Shown here piece after piece: positions 18,260-27,170 of a stretch of DNA of 40,719 nucleotides (position 1 is the stretch's first letter; the number at the start of each line of letters is the position of its first letter). The stretch covers positions 1 to 40,719 of the forward strand of contig CAITVN010000013.1 in assembly GCA_903895855.1 (NCBI GenBank), in the 5' to 3' direction. This DNA is from Oligoflexia bacterium (GTDB lineage Bacteria > Bdellovibrionota > UBA1018). The translations under genes were made by a program, and so were the position numbers. The notes under the pieces are model-generated. The model was not told the origin of the DNA. It did not search any database and saw only the letters and a program-made list of their open reading frames with translations.

Positions 18260-19486
18260 ATGAAAATAAAAAATCGCCCCCAGAACCAAACCCTATCGTT
18301 CGCTATCGCCCTCATTTCGCTTAGCCTGCAATCGGGCTGCCAAGACCTCAAATCTTCGCTGCCGACCATTGAAGGACTTCAACCGTCTTTACGGGTATTT
18401 CCTCAAAACGCAGCGACAGCCGAAAAAAATAATGAACGAGAGCCCAGCCTCTATGTCGAACAAACGGCAGATGACAGTTCTCCTTACTTAAATAATACTT
18501 ATTTACTACAAGCGGGCCCAACTACTGGCTTCAATACCACACTGAGTGCTTTCAACTCGCTCGACGAAACCAAGAAAACCTTAACCGCAACTGTCGAATC
18601 CACAAAGATCACTCACGACAGCGGCACCGCATTGCGATCTAAACTAATCATCGAAGTTGAGAATCCAGAAAAAGTAACCTCGCTGATCATTAACGGCACC
18701 CACTTAGGGGTTTCAAGCCTTAAGTCAGGCGAAGTCAAATTGCATGACGGCACTGCACTGAACACCAACGGTAGGCTTCCGGGATTTTACTTTGAAGTCA
18801 GCCTTGGCGACATCAAGCCTTCTGAACTCAAAAGTATTTCGGTAAGCTTTAACGGCCAGTGCGGAGCAAAGATGCACATTGATATCGTTGGCGAAGGCAC
18901 ATGCTACTCAAATTTCGTCAACCCAGCTGAAATCGGAACTAGCTTTTGGATCAACGGTCCTGACTGCGAAAGTCCAGATGCAAACCTAACAGACTCATCC
19001 ATTCAAGACGGATCAATCCAAGATGCCACACCTCCGGATGCCTCAGTGCCTGATGCTAACATTCCTGACATGGACATTCCCGATGCGAACGTGCCCGATG
19101 CGTGTCATCACGATGCCTCAGTCCCGGACGCCAACATTCCTGATGCGAACATCCCTGACGCCAACGTACCCGATGCGTGTCATCACGATGCCTCAATCCC
19201 GGACGCCAACATTCCTGATGCGAACATCCCTGACGCCAACGCACCCGACGCTTGCCATCACGACGCCTCAGTGCCTGACGCCGGAAAACCTGACTCTGGA
19301 TGTGACGGAGGAAAAGACGATCACCATCACCATGACGACTGCTCGAGTGACGATGAAGAACACGGTCGCTGTTCAAACGACGACGATCAAGATCACGACC
19401 GCGAACACCATAAACAATGCTCACACGGCGATGGCGAACACGATCACGACCAACAACACGGCCGCAACTGCTTTCAAAACCACTAA
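18260..19486 (+). CDS. lipoprotein with Asp-Pro pentapeptide repeats and His/Asp-rich tail
   Basis: A 408-residue lipoprotein of no recognised family. The signal ends at LQSGC with Cys27. Residues about 80-235 are a folded, beta-rich domain with LIIEVENPEKVTSLIING and a Cys pair (GQCGAK, GTCYSN). From about 240 comes a low-complexity zone of PDANI-type pentapeptides, including 25-residue units PDACHHDASVPDANIPDANI + PDANV at about 279 and 304. The last 60 residues are mainly Asp, His, Glu and Cys, with about a dozen His. Such composition would bind divalent metal ions, an inference only. PDA repeats are used as flexible spacers in surface lipoproteins of other bacteria. The start has no strong ribosome site. 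The beta-barrel gene follows by 27 bases. Confidence 0.7.
   Translation: MKIKNRPQNQTLSFAIALISLSLQSGCQDLKSSLPTIEGLQPSLRVFPQNAATAEKNNEREPSLYVEQTADDSSPYLNNTYLLQAGPTTGFNTTLSAFNSLDETKKTLTATVESTKITHDSGTALRSKLIIEVENPEKVTSLIINGTHLGVSSLKSGEVKLHDGTALNTNGRLPGFYFEVSLGDIKPSELKSISVSFNGQCGAKMHIDIVGEGTCYSNFVNPAEIGTSFWINGPDCESPDANLTDSSIQDGSIQDATPPDASVPDANIPDMDIPDANVPDACHHDASVPDANIPDANIPDANVPDACHHDASIPDANIPDANIPDANAPDACHHDASVPDAGKPDSGCDGGKDDHHHHDDCSSDDEEHGRCSNDDDQDHDREHHKQCSHGDGEHDHDQQHGRNCFQNH
19094..19282 (+). repeat. 75-bp in-frame tandem repeat
   Basis: Units at 19094-19168 and 19169-19243 are nearly identical over 75 bases, and a third, more diverged partial unit runs 19244-19282. Each codes for 25 residues of the PDA repeat zone. 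Near identity at the DNA level suggests recent duplication or conversion, and copy number may vary between strains. Confidence 0.9.
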
Positions 19487-19513
19487 ACTTTAAGAAACAC
19501 GAAAGGAATTTTT

Positions 19514-20512
19514 ATGAAAACTAAATCAATCGTCTCTACCCTCAGTCTACTCGCACTCGGTCTATCAAGTGTGCCTTCAATTGCCGGCGTGACCATTATC
19601 GAACAGCAAGGGCCGGCATTTCCGGTTCAAGTTCAACTTGAAGCTGGCGTGGGATTTGAAAACAATCAACGCGAATATTCGGGCCAGTGCAACCTCAAGC
19701 AATGCGGCGAAAGCAAAAAGACCAAAGCACATTTTGTCGATGAAAACAGCCAAACGATCATTCACTTGGCCGCCAATGGTCTGATTGCTGAAGATTTTCT
19801 TGGATTTGGTGTTCGATTTCTAAAATTAAGCACCGACCTCTCACCCAACAATCAAGAAGGATCTGGCTTTGGCCATGTTGACGGCTTCGACTCACCGACG
19901 ACTACCGTGCGCCGGGCTCAGGGCATTTTGCTCATGGGAAATTACAAGCCAGAGAATACTGCCATTCAACTCAAAGGCGTGTTGGCTGATTTTTCATTTG
20001 ATCGAGAGAAAGGCTTTTGGGAAGTCAAATTCGCCGACCTAAACGTCGGCATCGTACAATCTTACCAAGTCGCAAACAACACAAAGTTTGACATTGACGC
20101 GTCAGTGGGTAGCGCCATCGGGTTGATGCACTTTGATCACTTTAAAGACCTACAAAAAGCGCTTGGCATTGACGCTTACCCAGAACAACCCATGGTCGCT
20201 GACCTAGAAGCAGCTCTTGAAATGAAATTGAACTGGGATAACCTCAATGAAATAAAAGTGAAAAACACCTTCACTGATCGAATCGGTCTAAGCAAATCGA
20301 ATTCAAGCCAAGACTTAGGGTGGAATAATACCGCCACAGCCGAAGCCGGATTCACGGTGTGGAAATCATCAGGCCAGTCGCCAAATGCTGTAGGACTTTT
20401 CACCCAAGCAACATACGAGATTGATAGCACCACACTGTCGAGTCTCTTGCTGAAAAAAGACGACACGTTTCAAAGCCTTCAGTTCATTGCCGGCATGAAG
20501 GCACAATTCTAG
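19514..20512 (+). CDS. probable outer-membrane beta-barrel protein
   Basis: A 332-residue exported protein, no named family. Signal peptide MKTKSIVSTLSLLALGLSSV ends near PSIA. The mature part alternates polar and hydrophobic residues in many strands (VQVQLEAGVGFEN, IAEDFLGFGVRFLKLS, TAIQLKGVLADFSF, TAEAGFTVWKS, LFTQATYEID). It ends in MKAQF, with a terminal Phe like the recognition signal for outer-membrane insertion. A Cys pair (GQCNLKQC) lies near the N-terminus. AAAGGA precedes the ATG, and it is 27 bases after the repeat lipoprotein, so they form an operon and may act together at the outer membrane. Confidence 0.65.
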   Translation: MKTKSIVSTLSLLALGLSSVPSIAGVTIIEQQGPAFPVQVQLEAGVGFENNQREYSGQCNLKQCGESKKTKAHFVDENSQTIIHLAANGLIAEDFLGFGVRFLKLSTDLSPNNQEGSGFGHVDGFDSPTTTVRRAQGILLMGNYKPENTAIQLKGVLADFSFDREKGFWEVKFADLNVGIVQSYQVANNTKFDIDASVGSAIGLMHFDHFKDLQKALGIDAYPEQPMVADLEAALEMKLNWDNLNEIKVKNTFTDRIGLSKSNSSQDLGWNNTATAEAGFTVWKSSGQSPNAVGLFTQATYEIDSTTLSSLLLKKDDTFQSLQFIAGMKAQF

Positions 20513-20546
20513 AGTGCCCGCTTAGCCAGAACAGACAAATGAACAT

Positions 20547-20590
20547 CAGTTCGGGACGATGCGCCCCTAAAAGTTCATCGTCCCGAACTG
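20547..20590. terminator. perfect 15-bp hairpin between convergent genes
   Basis: CAGTTCGGGACGATG at 20547-20561 pairs without mismatch with CATCGTCCCGAACTG at 20576-20590 around a 14-base loop. The right arm lies inside the last codons of the minus-strand oligopeptide-binding gene. There is no strong T run on either side, so it may end transcription poorly or protect the 3' ends of both messages. Confidence 0.6.
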
Positions 20591-22138
20591 ATTCACTTTA
20601 AAATTCTTCACACGATTTGAGAGTAAGAAAATTTGGTTGTAATAAAAAAGTGGCTCTATCACTTTTTCGTCGTTAAGAATGCCACACGCTTTTTCTACCA
20701 GTACCCGCCTTTGTGACCTTTGTTCTGCAGTTTGCTCACCCATTTCTGAAATGTCACGAATCACCTGATCGTATGCGGGCGACGACCAACCGGTAAAGTT
20801 AGAGGCATTGCCGCTTTCAAAAAGTTGAAGAAAAGCCAGGGCATCAGGATATCCCCCCAGCCAAGCCATTCTGAAAAGATCGGGCGTTTTTTCTTTCAAG
20901 CGACTGAGATGCGATCGCCAATCACGTGGTTCTAAAACGACCGGTAGGTTAGCCTTTTTCAAATCGAACTGCAGTTTTTCGGCGACCAACTGATTTCGAT
21001 TATTTTGGTCAAACGCTAGGCCAAACACTCCCTTCATTTTGTTTGGTTGCCACCAAGAACCGGTCGGTTTTTTAGGTTCACCTACTCGACACCCGCCAAC
21101 CGTTGGATGCACCCAGCCCATTGCTGGCTCTTCATTAGTCATGAGTGCCGTCACCAGTTGTTTTTTGTCGATTGAACGAGAAATCAACTGGCGAACCGGT
21201 TTCTGGCTGAGCAGCAAATTCTTGTGATTAAACCCAAGATAGTAGGTCGCCGCAAAAGGCGCCGTCACTACTCGGCCCAAGGCAGAAGCACTCTTTAAAT
21301 CGAGCGAAGAAAATCGGGTGAGAACGTCGAGCGCACCTGAGCGAAACAAATTCAGAGCCACTGATTCATCAGATACTATCTTGAAAATAATCACTTTTGG
21401 CGCCGAAGCCAATTCAAGCGGTTTATCGTCTGTCTCGGTTGCGGCAGTTTTCCAAAGACATGAAGCATCATTACGATGAAGGGTAATTTCTTTCTTTGCG
21501 AAATCTCTCGAAAAGATGAAATACCGACCCAACGTCACCGTACCATCATTAGCCACACCTTGCCGAACCGGAAACGCCGTAGGTAGCCCTAAACGTTTAT
21601 AGAAACTGGGCAATCGATCTTCGAGTTCAATTCGTAACAACTGCGAGTGCACTGACTCAGCTTGAGTGGCCGCATTCAGTGAAACCGACCGAATGGGCTT
21701 CAAAAAATGACCCAGCGGAGCAGCGACACTCGGGTCTACCGCTTTCTTGAATCCGTCTACAAACTCAGAAGCCAACAAGGGCTTTCCGTCAGACCATTGA
21801 CAGCCTTGTCGAAGTTCAAATTCGAGGGCTCTCCCGTCGTTGAGAATTTTAAATGATTGAGCTAGCGCAAGCTTAGCTCGTCCCGCTTCACCATAACCAT
21901 CGCCCGATACCTCGTACTCAATCAGACCTGCCGACACGAGTGCCAGGACCTTCAAGGCAACACCATCTTCAGCTTTTGCCAAATCAAGAGTAACCGGATC
22001 TGAATGCAGTTGCACAACTAGAGTCCTTTCGCGAGTTCCCGGCGAACGTGAATCACACGACTCTAAAACCAGCGAGAGACTGAGAACAAGAGTCAGAAAA
22101 ATCACGACTCGAATTTGATTAAAAACTACCCTGGCCAT
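20567..22138 (-). CDS. peptide ABC transporter substrate-binding lipoprotein (family 5)
   Basis: A periplasmic solute-binding lipoprotein of 523 residues, of the OppA/DppA type. The signal ends in VLESC with Cys28. Family 5 sequence follows: LVVQLHSDPVTLDLAKAEDG near the N-terminus, LEFELRQGCQWSDGKPLLASEFVDGFKKAVDP around 110-140, and AATYYLGFNHKN with RQLISRSIDKKQLV later. The C-terminal part has DLFRMAWLGGYPDALAFLQLFESG. No permease or ATPase genes are adjacent, so it is an orphan that would use a transporter elsewhere. The ABC genes at 5340-7815 belong to a different family and are unlikely to be its partner. Confidence 0.85.
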   Translation of the reverse strand: MARVVFNQIRVVIFLTLVLSLSLVLESCDSRSPGTRERTLVVQLHSDPVTLDLAKAEDGVALKVLALVSAGLIEYEVSGDGYGEAGRAKLALAQSFKILNDGRALEFELRQGCQWSDGKPLLASEFVDGFKKAVDPSVAAPLGHFLKPIRSVSLNAATQAESVHSQLLRIELEDRLPSFYKRLGLPTAFPVRQGVANDGTVTLGRYFIFSRDFAKKEITLHRNDASCLWKTAATETDDKPLELASAPKVIIFKIVSDESVALNLFRSGALDVLTRFSSLDLKSASALGRVVTAPFAATYYLGFNHKNLLLSQKPVRQLISRSIDKKQLVTALMTNEEPAMGWVHPTVGGCRVGEPKKPTGSWWQPNKMKGVFGLAFDQNNRNQLVAEKLQFDLKKANLPVVLEPRDWRSHLSRLKEKTPDLFRMAWLGGYPDALAFLQLFESGNASNFTGWSSPAYDQVIRDISEMGEQTAEQRSQRRVLVEKACGILNDEKVIEPLFYYNQIFLLSNRVKNFKVNQFGTMNF

Positions 22139-22197
22139 GAAGGCAGTTTACCTTGACTTGCCCTAAGAGCAAGAAGACACTAAATGAAACTCAAACA

Positions 22198-23106
22198 ATG
22201 GCTATCGCAAATCGCAAATGGATCTTGATTGTAGACCCCGACAAAGAGAGACGAAAAGTCATCACAGACCTATTGTCTGCCAATGAACTGGGTTATCGAG
22301 TCATCGAAGCTAAAGACTACACAGAAGCTAATATAAAAATTGCGAACCAAACCTTTGACGCCATCGTTGGTGAGGCTATCCCCAAAAGTGGGCCGGGGTT
22401 TGTCGACTTCTATATTTACATCACGACCCAAAAAGAACTCAAGGTGCAACCCGAGTACCTTTGCTACACCGACAATACGGCATTCATCTTGAGGCTCGAC
22501 CTGAAAGAAAAGGTCACCTTTTTAGGCGCCCTCAAAAATCCAATTAGAATTCTCGAGCACCTGAAAACCATATGGACCGTGAAACCTACCGCATCTGCAA
22601 TTGATGTCACATTCATCAATCCATTCATCAACAGCACTCTGGGTTGGATTAATCAAGAAATCGGTAAGTTGGCCAAAAAAAATAAAATCTACCTAAAAAA
22701 AGAAGAAAAGGGTCTCGCGGGTGACATCAGCATGATCGTGGGCGTTTCAAACGCCAGATTCAACGGAAGCTTAGCTTTTTCGTTTCAATCAGCTTCATTC
22801 TTGCCATTGGCGTCTCACGTTCTAGGTGAAAAAAAGCTGACGCTAGACGATGACTCTGATGCGGTCGCAGGTGAGATCGCCGAGCAAATACTAACTTCTG
22901 CTGTCGCCGCGTTCAAAAAATCGGGACTGGACGTGGCACTTTCACCGACAAAAATACTTCGAGGCCCGAATCATCAAATTAAGCATGTAATCAATGGTCT
23001 ATGTATCGGCGTGACTTTTCAATTGGACGACGGGTGGTTCTTGGTTGAGACTATCATTCAACCGCTCAACCCCGCCACACAAACAACAGGGAAAGCTAAT
23101 GGCTAA
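22198..23106 (+). CDS. degenerate receiver fused to CheX-like domain
   Basis: A 302-residue signalling protein. Residues 5-125 look like a response-regulator receiver: WILIVDPDKERR with acidic residues at 13 and 15, and a LKNP near 112-115. The phospho-acceptor position in FDAIVGEAIP is Gly58, so phosphorylation at the usual Asp is unlikely. Residues about 135-300 resemble CheX/CheC-type domains: DVTFINPFINSTLGWINQEI at 136-155 and VAGEIAEQILT near 223-233. Where the phosphatase family has E-x2-N, this protein has Glu226 and Glu229. The ATG at 22198 is chosen over a TTG at 22153; neither has a clear ribosome site. Its end overlaps the next gene by 8 bases. Confidence 0.65.
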   Translation: MAIANRKWILIVDPDKERRKVITDLLSANELGYRVIEAKDYTEANIKIANQTFDAIVGEAIPKSGPGFVDFYIYITTQKELKVQPEYLCYTDNTAFILRLDLKEKVTFLGALKNPIRILEHLKTIWTVKPTASAIDVTFINPFINSTLGWINQEIGKLAKKNKIYLKKEEKGLAGDISMIVGVSNARFNGSLAFSFQSASFLPLASHVLGEKKLTLDDDSDAVAGEIAEQILTSAVAAFKKSGLDVALSPTKILRGPNHQIKHVINGLCIGVTFQLDDGWFLVETIIQPLNPATQTTGKANG

Positions 23107-23947
23107 TAAAACTATATTAGGTAGCAGACACTATATCATTTGCTACAAATTCACCAATCCACCACCTGATAGCCTCAGTTCTTATTTCAGCGAACAAGGG
23201 GCGACTTTGTACCCATGCGATACAGAGGCTGAATTGTCTGAGTCTCTTGGTAAAATGAAGCGACTGACCGCGGTGATCGCTGCGACTAGTTCAGATCAGG
23301 CTAAGGCCTCTTCATTGTTGTCTGACCCATTTAGAAAATGCCCAGTTATCGTAATTAAAGATCTCTACGAGCTAGGCCCCTCAGCGATCAAACAAATCGA
23401 CGATTTGGGGCTCCCGCTCGGGGCCGAGGCGGTGGTCGGCTTCTGTCTTGGCAAAACCGTTCAAGCTTTGATTGGCGATAAAGAGTTCAAGCTAGAGCGC
23501 AAACTTCGCTTTGACCATTCAACCAAAGGGTTTTGCCTACACACTCAAATTGATGGAGAAATTGAAGGTCGATCGCTATTTTGTACCATCCAATTTAACG
23601 AAGCCCAATTTAAGAAGACTTTGAGCGCCCATTCTTTGGCTGCGCTCACGTGGACCCAAGATCAATGGTGTGACAACATGGGCGAGCTCGGCAATGAGCT
23701 ACTGGGCCTTATTCAGTTCAATTTACAAGAAGCTAAACTTTCGATGAAAATCGGGCTTCCACAGGTGATTCGCGCTGAAGATGGCGTGCACATTAGACCT
23801 AGTGTGTTTATGAGAACACTTTGGCTCGAAGACACTAGGGGCGTCTGGCGGGTAAGTTTCGGACTGGCTTCAATCCCCAACTCTGAATCACTCAGTTTTG
23901 AAACCATTGAACCCAAGATGCCCAACACTGAAATGGAGTTCTTTTAA
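23099..23947 (+). CDS. CheX-like protein with E-x2-N phosphatase signature
   Basis: A 282-residue protein laid out like its upstream neighbour. The N-terminal 125 residues could be a very diverged receiver with no acidic pocket that I can see. The C-terminal half carries WCDNMGELGNELLGLIQFNL, where Glu196 and Asn199 fit the E-x2-N phosphatase signature of CheC/CheX/FliY, and a Pro follows at 221, close to the usual spacing. In that family these residues remove phosphate from CheY. GGGA precedes the ATG. A CheY gene begins one base after its stop, which makes a phosphatase-substrate pair plausible. The call rests on motif reading, not on a database match. Confidence 0.55.
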   Translation: MANKTILGSRHYIICYKFTNPPPDSLSSYFSEQGATLYPCDTEAELSESLGKMKRLTAVIAATSSDQAKASSLLSDPFRKCPVIVIKDLYELGPSAIKQIDDLGLPLGAEAVVGFCLGKTVQALIGDKEFKLERKLRFDHSTKGFCLHTQIDGEIEGRSLFCTIQFNEAQFKKTLSAHSLAALTWTQDQWCDNMGELGNELLGLIQFNLQEAKLSMKIGLPQVIRAEDGVHIRPSVFMRTLWLEDTRGVWRVSFGLASIPNSESLSFETIEPKMPNTEMEFF

Positions 23948-23948
23948 A

Positions 23949-24314
23949 ATGATTAAAATTCTACTGATTGACGACTTTGCTACGATTCGACTGGCCGTTA
24001 AGAAATCTCTTGCCGGCGGCGACTACGAATTCATCGAGGCGACCGATGGGCAAAAAGGACTAGAAATCGCTGAAAAAAATCCAGATACTCACCTGGTCAT
24101 TTGCGACCTCAACATGCCGAACCTAGATGGCTTTGGCTTTGTTGAGAAATTTCGAAAACTACCGGGCCGTGAAAAGACACCGGTCTTCTTACTCACGACC
24201 GAATCAAGCCCCGAGGCGAAAACAAAAGCCAAAGCTTTAGGCGTAACGGGATGGATGATCAAACCCTTTAACCCAGAGAGCATGTTGGCAGCTGTAAAAA
24301 AAGCGCTTTCTTAG
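23949..24314 (+). CDS. CheY-like single-domain response regulator
   Basis: A stand-alone receiver of 121 residues. All functional residues are present: Asp8 and Asp9 in LLIDDF, phospho-acceptor Asp53 in ICDLNMP, Thr83-Thr84 in LLTTES, and Lys105 in MIKPFNP. The GGAG in the end of the upstream gene can serve as ribosome site. An ATG 51 bases earlier is also in frame but lies inside the neighbour. There is no output domain, so it works by protein contact, for example on a flagellar or pilus motor. It is third in the CheX-like unit and overlaps the convergent NtrC-type gene by 4 bases at their stops. Confidence 0.9.
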   Translation: MIKILLIDDFATIRLAVKKSLAGGDYEFIEATDGQKGLEIAEKNPDTHLVICDLNMPNLDGFGFVEKFRKLPGREKTPVFLLTTESSPEAKTKAKALGVTGWMIKPFNPESMLAAVKKALS

Positions 24315-25879
24315 GCTACCTTTTTATCAGAGTTAACGACTGCAGTTTCAATTGACTGAACATTTGAACCTTCGCCAGTTTGATCTTCAGTGCCATCGAC
24401 CTTGCGATAGCCTGCTGCTTTTAGCTGGTGACGTCTGAGAAGCCTGAGAAAATTACTGCGATCGAGCTTTGCCTCTCGAGCTGCGGCTGAAACGTTACCG
24501 TCGTGGCGATTTAAAGAACTGAGTAAGTACTCACGCTCAAATGAATCTCCCCATTTTTTCTTGAGCTCCATGTATCCATCAACCCCATTGTCGCTCGGCG
24601 AAGAGAACGGCGAAGTGACCAACCCAAGCTTCGTGATTCCGGTGGCAGTTGGGGCCGGTCCAGCTGCCGGTAGCGCCAGTTGTTTCGGACTCACTGGCCC
24701 TTCACCTTGATAAATCAAGGCGGTTCGCTCGATGAAATTCAGCAATTCGCGAACATTTCCGGGCCAAGCATAGGCTCGAATACTGTCTTCGGCCTCAGGG
24801 GTGAATCCCATGAAGGTCTTGCCGCGTGAACGAAATGACCTCTCCGCAAACTGTGTCGCCATCGGAATGAGATCGATAGTTCTTGTTCGCAGGGCCGGAA
24901 TTTCTACTACCACCCGAGAAAGACGATGGTACAGGTCATCACGAAATTTGCCTGAGGTCACCCGAGATTGAAGATCTACGTTAGTCGCCGCCACTACGCG
25001 AACATCTGAATTCAAATCAGCGGTTCCGCCTACTCTTCTAAAGATTTTTTCTTGAAGAACCCGCAAAAGTTTTGCCTGAATTTTTACATCCATCTCACCC
25101 ATCTCATCGAGAAAGAGTGTGCCCCCTTTTGCGATTTCAAAAAGTCCCCTTTTTAAGCTGTTGGCCCCGGTAAACGCACCTTTCTCATGGCCGAAGAGTT
25201 CACTTTCTAAAAGCTGTTCATTAAAATTAGCGCAGTTGACTGCCACCCAAGGGCCCTTGCCTCGTCTTGATCCAGCGTGAACCATTCGAGCAATTCCTTC
25301 TTTACCGGTTCCGCTTTCACCCAAGATCAACACTGACGGCTCTTCAGCATCACCTCTCATCGATTCACGTCTCAAAACACTGAGCCACTCATTGACTTGA
25401 TTCATCGATCGATCTTTTGAAACGTACCAGGTTTGGTCTTCGGTTTTTCCTTCGACGCGCTCTACTCGAGCCTCGAGTCTCGAAACCAAATCGCGATTGT
25501 CTTTTTCAAGGCCGTACTCTTTCAGGCAGCGACGAACCGAGTGGGTCAATTCATCAAGATCAAATGGTTTTTCGAGGTAGTCGGCGGCACCGCCACGTAA
25601 AGCTTGCACGGCAGCCGTCTTTTCACCGTGTCCAGTGATGACGATGATACGAGACTGGGGCGAGTTATCTCGAACCCAACTCATTAACGCGAAACCATCT
25701 TTGCCTGGCATCTTAAGGTCAGTAATCACGACTCCGGTTTCGCCTGATGCACGAATCGCCGTTTCAGCGCTGGTCACATCGGCAGCGACAATCACTTCGA
25801 ACCCTTCACGTTCCAACCGTCCCTTGAGAAGGTTTCTAATTGACTCTTCGTCATCCACTATTACTATTTTTGCTCTCAT
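24311..25879 (-). CDS. NtrC-family sigma-54 response regulator
   Basis: Phosphorylation-dependent activator of sigma-54 promoters, 522 residues. The receiver (1-120) has Asp9/Asp10, Asp54 in VITDLKMP and a Lys in YLEKPF. The AAA+ domain has Walker A GESGTGKE, the sigma-54 contact loop GAFTGA, and the Walker B region [11 protein letters not shown]. The C-terminus carries a Fis-type helix-turn-helix ([24 protein letters not shown]). The extra 30 residues after it are Glu/Thr/Asp-rich. It follows the histidine kinase by 34 bases, so both form a two-component pair. Target promoters are not identifiable here. Confidence 0.93.
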   Translation of the reverse strand: MRAKIVIVDDEESIRNLLKGRLEREGFEVIVAADVTSAETAIRASGETGVVITDLKMPGKDGFALMSWVRDNSPQSRIIVITGHGEKTAAVQALRGGAADYLEKPFDLDELTHSVRRCLKEYGLEKDNRDLVSRLEARVERVEGKTEDQTWYVSKDRSMNQVNEWLSVLRRESMRGDAEEPSVLILGESGTGKEGIARMVHAGSRRGKGPWVAVNCANFNEQLLESELFGHEKGAFTGANSLKRGLFEIAKGGTLFLDEMGEMDVKIQAKLLRVLQEKIFRRVGGTADLNSDVRVVAATNVDLQSRVTSGKFRDDLYHRLSRVVVEIPALRTRTIDLIPMATQFAERSFRSRGKTFMGFTPEAEDSIRAYAWPGNVRELLNFIERTALIYQGEGPVSPKQLALPAAGPAPTATGITKLGLVTSPFSSPSDNGVDGYMELKKKWGDSFEREYLLSSLNRHDGNVSAAAREAKLDRSNFLRLLRRHQLKAAGYRKVDGTEDQTGEGSNVQSIETAVVNSDKKVA

Positions 25880-25913
25880 ACTTTCCTCCTTCAGTTATCT
25901 ACAGTCCGTTAGT

Positions 25914-27170
25914 TTAACCTAAATCCCTAAAATCTATTGGTACTTTGACAATAAAGCGGGTTCCTTTTCCGAGCTCACTTTGAATCAACATACTGCCATG
26001 TAGCTTTGAAACGATGCCATAACTTAGGCTGAGCCCAAGACCCATGCCCTTACCCACTTCTTTTGTCGTAAAAAATGGATTAAATACTTTTTGTTTATTC
26101 TTTTCACTCATTCCGACCCCATTATCTTCAAACACAATTTCAAGGCAACCCTGCCGAGCCGACATTTGAATTTTGATTTCGCCATTTCCCCGCTGAGTTG
26201 ACTCAATGGCATCTCGGGCATTGGTAGCGAGATTGATGAACACCTGCTCAAGTTGAACCGGGTTCGCATAAAGCTTCGGAAGATCGTCAGAAACACTGAT
26301 GCTCACCGTAATCTGGTGCTGCTTAAACTGCCGATCCATCATCTTAAAGACTTCGGTCATGACGGTCTTGAGATCGACCCAATCAAATCCTTCGGTAGAT
26401 TTTCTAGTAAACGTGCGAAGGTAGTTGATGATCGAAGCCATCTTGTCGACGCTTGAGACAATCTCTTTCAAGTAGTTCTCAGCAAACTCTTCTCGAGCAC
26501 CTTCTGGCAGTTTAGTAAACCAATGCTGCAATTCTTGGGTATACCCTCGAATACCTTGCAAAGGTTGATTCAATTCATGAGCAATGCCAGCCGAGAGTTC
26601 GCCTAAAGCCGCCATTTTTCCGGCCTGCACCAGCATTTGCTGCATCGAGGTCAGTTCGGCATTCTTCTTTTCTAATTCGACAAAGGCCTCTCGCAGTTCA
26701 CGATGCTTAGTGAGCACTTCATTTTCTACGTTGCTCTTTTCGGTTCGGTCACGAATCGTGACAATTGAATAATTTTCATGGTCAATTGACGCCTGTTGAA
26801 TGCGAAGTTCAGCACACACAGACACCCCGTCACCTCTCACCAGTGAGACCGACTCGTAAGTGCCCGGACGATCGATCCATGCCGAGTCAAATTTTCTGAG
26901 AAATTTCGAATCTGGTTTCGAATTCGATGCCAATTCTAGTAAATGAGGGCCGCTCTCACGACTTGCCCAGTGACTAAATTTTCGAGACTTCAACTGATCA
27001 GTACTGCCAAAGAAAATTTTCGCCGACTGATTTTGGTAAATCACCTCATGACTCGGATCTAAAACCAATAAAACATCGTTAGTATTTTCAATGATGGCCT
27101 CAAAGATTGCAGGCAGGTGCACAGCACCTCTGTTGCTGTCGACAACCTTCATTTTTCTAGAGGTATGCAT
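25914..27170 (-). CDS. PAS-domain sensor histidine kinase
   Basis: Cytoplasmic sensor kinase of 418 residues with no membrane helix. A PAS domain spans about 20-140 (IFEAIIENTNDVLLVLDPSHEVIYQN), followed by a coiled-coil linker. The H box is ELSAGIAHELNQPLQGI with His198. The ATPase domain has the N box NLATNARDAIE (Asn317), DNGVGM at 349-354, FNPFFTTK and GKGMGLGL at 373-380. The kinase phosphorylates the NtrC-type regulator encoded next. The ATG at 27170 has GAGG 9 bases upstream and lies in the end of the HDOD gene (14 bases overlap); an ATG at 27152 is possible. Confidence 0.88.
   Translation of the reverse strand: MHTSRKMKVVDSNRGAVHLPAIFEAIIENTNDVLLVLDPSHEVIYQNQSAKIFFGSTDQLKSRKFSHWASRESGPHLLELASNSKPDSKFLRKFDSAWIDRPGTYESVSLVRGDGVSVCAELRIQQASIDHENYSIVTIRDRTEKSNVENEVLTKHRELREAFVELEKKNAELTSMQQMLVQAGKMAALGELSAGIAHELNQPLQGIRGYTQELQHWFTKLPEGAREEFAENYLKEIVSSVDKMASIINYLRTFTRKSTEGFDWVDLKTVMTEVFKMMDRQFKQHQITVSISVSDDLPKLYANPVQLEQVFINLATNARDAIESTQRGNGEIKIQMSARQGCLEIVFEDNGVGMSEKNKQKVFNPFFTTKEVGKGMGLGLSLSYGIVSKLHGSMLIQSELGKGTRFIVKVPIDFRDLG

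Noticed and set aside
19023..19493. 156-aa frame overlapping the repeat lipoprotein, and a minus-strand 122-aa frame
   Set aside because: Both are by-products of the repetitive, high-GC codons of the lipoprotein; they have no ribosome site and a biased composition (Met/Thr/Pro or Arg/His).
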